A stretch of 6,036 nucleotides of DNA from CAYWEP01 sp964613075 (GTDB taxonomy: Bacteria; Patescibacteriota; Microgenomatia; Levybacterales; UBA12049): assembly GCA_964613075.1 (NCBI GenBank), contig CAZTFV010000064.1:1-6036 (forward strand), read 5' to 3'. A program made the translations under genes and the position numbers. Position 1 is the first letter of the stretch. The number at the start of each line of letters is the position of its first letter. Below, piece by piece: positions 4,495-6,036 of the stretch. Below the pieces are notes generated by a model. That model was not told the origin of the DNA and ran no database searches. It was given only the letters and a program-made list of their open reading frames with translations.

Positions 4495-5901
4495 GTCATA
4501 TACTTCTTTTTTAAACTGCTCGCCGCGGTCTTTGTAGTTTTTGAACATATCAAAGCTGGCGCAGGCTGGCGATAATAAAACGACATTACCTGGTTGGGCG
4601 ATTTTTGAGGCTGCGGCAACAATTGTCTTCATATCTTTTGCACCTTCAATTAGAACAGGCATTATTGTTCGACCTTGTGGAGAACTACTTCTCGACTCCG
4701 CTGACGCTTCGCTCGAAGAATAATTTTCAATTTCCGCTTTAATCCTTTCCCACTCAACGCCAATGCCGATGATGGCTTTTATGTTCTTGGATTTGTTGAT
4801 CACTGCTCCAAGCTCTGAAAAGTCGCTTTTTTTGCTTGAACCGCCCAAAATGAGAACTTCAGGTGCATCAAATGCTTCGATTGCGGCTATGGCTGTCTCA
4901 GGGGTTGTTGAAAAGGAGTCGTCGTAGTAGCGAACGCCATTGACTTCTTTAATAAACTCCAAACGGTGCTCGAGGCCGGTAAAGGTATTTAAGGTTTTTC
5001 TGATGTGTTCTATTGAGACGCCTGCCAGGAGCGCTGCCAGTGCGGCAGCTGCGGCGTTTTCGAGATTGTGCTTACCGGGTAATCGCACGTCTTTTATATC
5101 AATGATCTTTTTCTCGTTTCCATTCTGTCGTATCCAAATAGCTTTGTCTCTTAAAAAACTTCCCTCCTCCAAGACTCCACGCTCGCGGCTGACTTGGAGC
5201 ACTTTCCCATCGGTGTAGATATCTGATTCATGACTGGCTACGTAATCACGGTTGACAATGGCAAAATCTTCTGGCTTTTGGAATCTGAGAATATTGCGCT
5301 TGGCGTCAACGTATTCTGCCGTATCACCGTGGTAGTCCAAGTGCTCACTTGTCACCATGAGAAGAACTGCGATATGGGGACTTTTGTGTAAGTCTTGCAG
5401 TTGAAAACTTGATAACTCAAGCACAACCCACGAATCTTTTTCGAGCTTGTCGAGAAAATCAAGAGGCGGCGTGCCGATATTGCCGCCTAAATATGCATCA
5501 AAGCCTTGTGCTTTCAGCATTTCATAAATTAAACTAGCGGTTGTTCCCTTGCCTTTGGTGCCTGTGACGCCTATTATCCGAGCGGGGCAAAGGTCAAAAA
5601 AAAGTTTTGTTTGGGAGGTAATTCTTTCTTTTGGGATTTTACTTAATGCCTCATGGGCGAGCTTGATGCCTGGACTTCTAACAAGAAGATCGAAAGAGGA
5701 TACATCTTCAAATGCGTCTTGACCAAAACGATACGCTATCTCATGGTTTAGTTGTGAAATAAATTCCCTCCTCCAGCGCGCTTCGTGTTCATCAAGCACG
5801 GTCACGTCTGCCCCCTGTCCGAAGAGAAATGTCGCACTTGCAAGTCCCTCAACGCCAAGCCCAAGTATCGCAACTTTTTTATCTTTCCAATCTGGAATCA
5901 T
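4483..5901 (-). CDS. murD: UDP-N-acetylmuramoyl-L-alanine--D-glutamate ligase
   Basis: MurD adds D-glutamate to UDP-MurNAc-L-Ala using ATP, a cytoplasmic step of peptidoglycan precursor synthesis. The 472 residues hold the three Mur ligase domains. The N-terminal Rossmann-like domain has GLGVEG at 14-19. The ATPase domain has the P-loop GVTGTKGKGTT at 111-121 (Lys117), ELSSFQL at 162-168, HLDYH at 187-191 and Lys201 as the likely carbamylated lysine. HNLENA (278-283), GLEHRLE (309-315) and DDSFSTTPE (327-335) follow. The C-terminal domain has GGSSKKSD (353-360), LLSPACASFDMF (442-453) and RGEQF (459-463). It is longer than E. coli MurD (438 residues), partly through a Ser-rich stretch at 393-414 encoded by a palindromic repeat. 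That stretch lies in the C-terminal domain between conserved blocks, so it is probably a tolerated surface loop. The frame is intact. An extended -10 promoter lies just upstream. Confidence 0.97.
   Translation of the reverse strand: MIPDWKDKKVAILGLGVEGLASATFLFGQGADVTVLDEHEARWRREFISQLNHEIAYRFGQDAFEDVSSFDLLVRSPGIKLAHEALSKIPKERITSQTKLFFDLCPARIIGVTGTKGKGTTASLIYEMLKAQGFDAYLGGNIGTPPLDFLDKLEKDSWVVLELSSFQLQDLHKSPHIAVLLMVTSEHLDYHGDTAEYVDAKRNILRFQKPEDFAIVNRDYVASHESDIYTDGKVLQVSRERGVLEEGSFLRDKAIWIRQNGNEKKIIDIKDVRLPGKHNLENAAAAALAALLAGVSIEHIRKTLNTFTGLEHRLEFIKEVNGVRYYDDSFSTTPETAIAAIEAFDAPEVLILGGSSKKSDFSELGAVINKSKNIKAIIGIGVEWERIKAEIENYSSSEASAESRSSSPQGRTIMPVLIEGAKDMKTIVAAASKIAQPGNVVLLSPACASFDMFKNYKDRGEQFKKEVYDLQS
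4662..4723 (-). repeat. 62-bp palindromic core repeat, copy 2 (in frame within murD)
   Basis: Read on the minus strand, this segment starts TTATTCTTCGAGCGA, like the copy in avd, contains the same GAGTCGAGAAGT and ends in ACAAGGTCGAACAATAA. Its ends pair (TTATT/AATAA and TTCGA/TCGAA). It encodes murD residues 393-414, rich in Ser, Glu and Ala. The segment keeps the frame open, and conserved MurD sequence resumes with PVLIEGAKDM. The outer GACTTACGCA ends of the avd copy are missing. Confidence 0.83.
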
Positions 5902-5912
5902 ATACTGCGTGT

Positions 5913-5921
5913 ATTATACCA
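5913..5921 (-). promoter_or_regulatory. Extended -10 promoter of murD
   Basis: TGGTATAAT is a perfect extended -10 element (TGnTATAAT), ending 11 nt before the murD ATG. No -35 box is evident, and promoters of this form often do without one. ACACGCAGTAT before the ATG holds no Shine-Dalgarno sequence. Confidence 0.6.
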
Positions 5922-5950
5922 AGAAGCCAACAAACGCTGAGGCGACCAAA

Positions 5951-5978
5951 AATTCTTAATTCTAAATTCATAATTCAA
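5951..5978. repeat. Heptanucleotide tandem repeat, four units
   Basis: Four consecutive 7-bp units, AATTCTT, AATTCTA, AATTCAT and AATTCAA, share AATTC in exact register with two variable bases. The array lies between the tRNA 3' end and the murD promoter. Short heptamer arrays of this kind are known in other bacteria, such as cyanobacteria. Function is unknown. Confidence 0.75.
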
Positions 5979-5983
5979 CGTAG

Positions 5984-6036
5984 TACCAGGGATGGGGCTC
6001 GAACCCATAGCCGCCACGTTATGAATGTGGTGCTCC
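5984..6036 (-). tRNA. tRNA with CAT anticodon (Met elongator or Ile2), 5' part outside the window
   Basis: On the minus strand the anticodon loop TTCATAA (6019-6025) gives anticodon CAT at 6021-6023. The anticodon stem CCACA/CGTGG has four good pairs and one A-C mismatch next to the loop. A 5-nt variable loop follows, then a perfect T stem ATGGG/CCCAT with loop TTCGAGC, the acceptor 3' strand CCCTGGT and discriminator A at 5984. The stem lacks the three G-C pairs of an initiator tRNA. Elongator Met and lysidine-modified Ile cannot be told apart without the 5' half. The next bases are CTAC, so CCA is not encoded. Confidence 0.9.

Noticed and set aside
5440..5454. 15-bp match in murD to the end of the palindromic repeat in avd (TTCGAGCTTGTCGAG)
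   Set aside because: It encodes LDKLE in an ordinary part of MurD and lacks the rest of the repeat, so chance similarity is the simpler explanation, though a genome-wide search could reopen it.
1..6036. CRISPR array or transposase gene
   Set aside because: No regularly spaced direct repeats of CRISPR length and no transposase motif were found on either strand.

Overview
The window looks like a piece of a Candidate Phyla Radiation (Patescibacteria-type) chromosome. This is inferred from the style of the proteins: a Tgt with extra internal segments, a short MurD with the SPACASFDMF block, and a compact diversity-generating retroelement (DGR) with an Avd-like helical protein. It is not proven by any marker gene. 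The standard bacterial code fits. No gene has a convincing Shine-Dalgarno sequence, and several have a -10 box only 6 to 11 nt before the start codon. All genes except one lie on the minus strand.

Reading along the minus strand from right to left: a partial tRNA with anticodon CAT (5984-6036); a (AATTCNN)x4 heptamer repeat; murD (4483-5901), which carries a 62-bp palindromic repeat inside its reading frame; a DUF433/DUF5615 toxin-antitoxin pair (3892-4454) whose toxin is frameshifted; a small inverted-repeat element (3789-3876); the DGR (1143-3776); and tgt (1-1118), which runs off the left edge.

The DGR is the centre of interest. The target gene (3007-3738) ends in a 117-bp variable repeat (VR, 3023-3139). 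The matching 117-bp template repeat (TR, 2592-2708) lies downstream, followed by a reverse transcriptase gene (1143-2033) with the DGR-type LGNLTSQ motif and a YADD active site. TR and VR differ at 22 positions, and 19 of these are adenines in TR, the signature of adenine-directed mutagenic retrohoming.

The machinery looks damaged. The avd gene lies on the opposite strand, lacks a usable start, and is broken by a 98-bp palindromic insertion whose removal restores the frame exactly. The reverse transcriptase lacks its usual C-terminal end and stops just before the tgt promoter. The core of the insertion in avd also occurs, in frame, within murD. This points to a dispersed palindromic repeat family that can enter coding sequences, comparable in behaviour to the Rickettsia palindromic elements.
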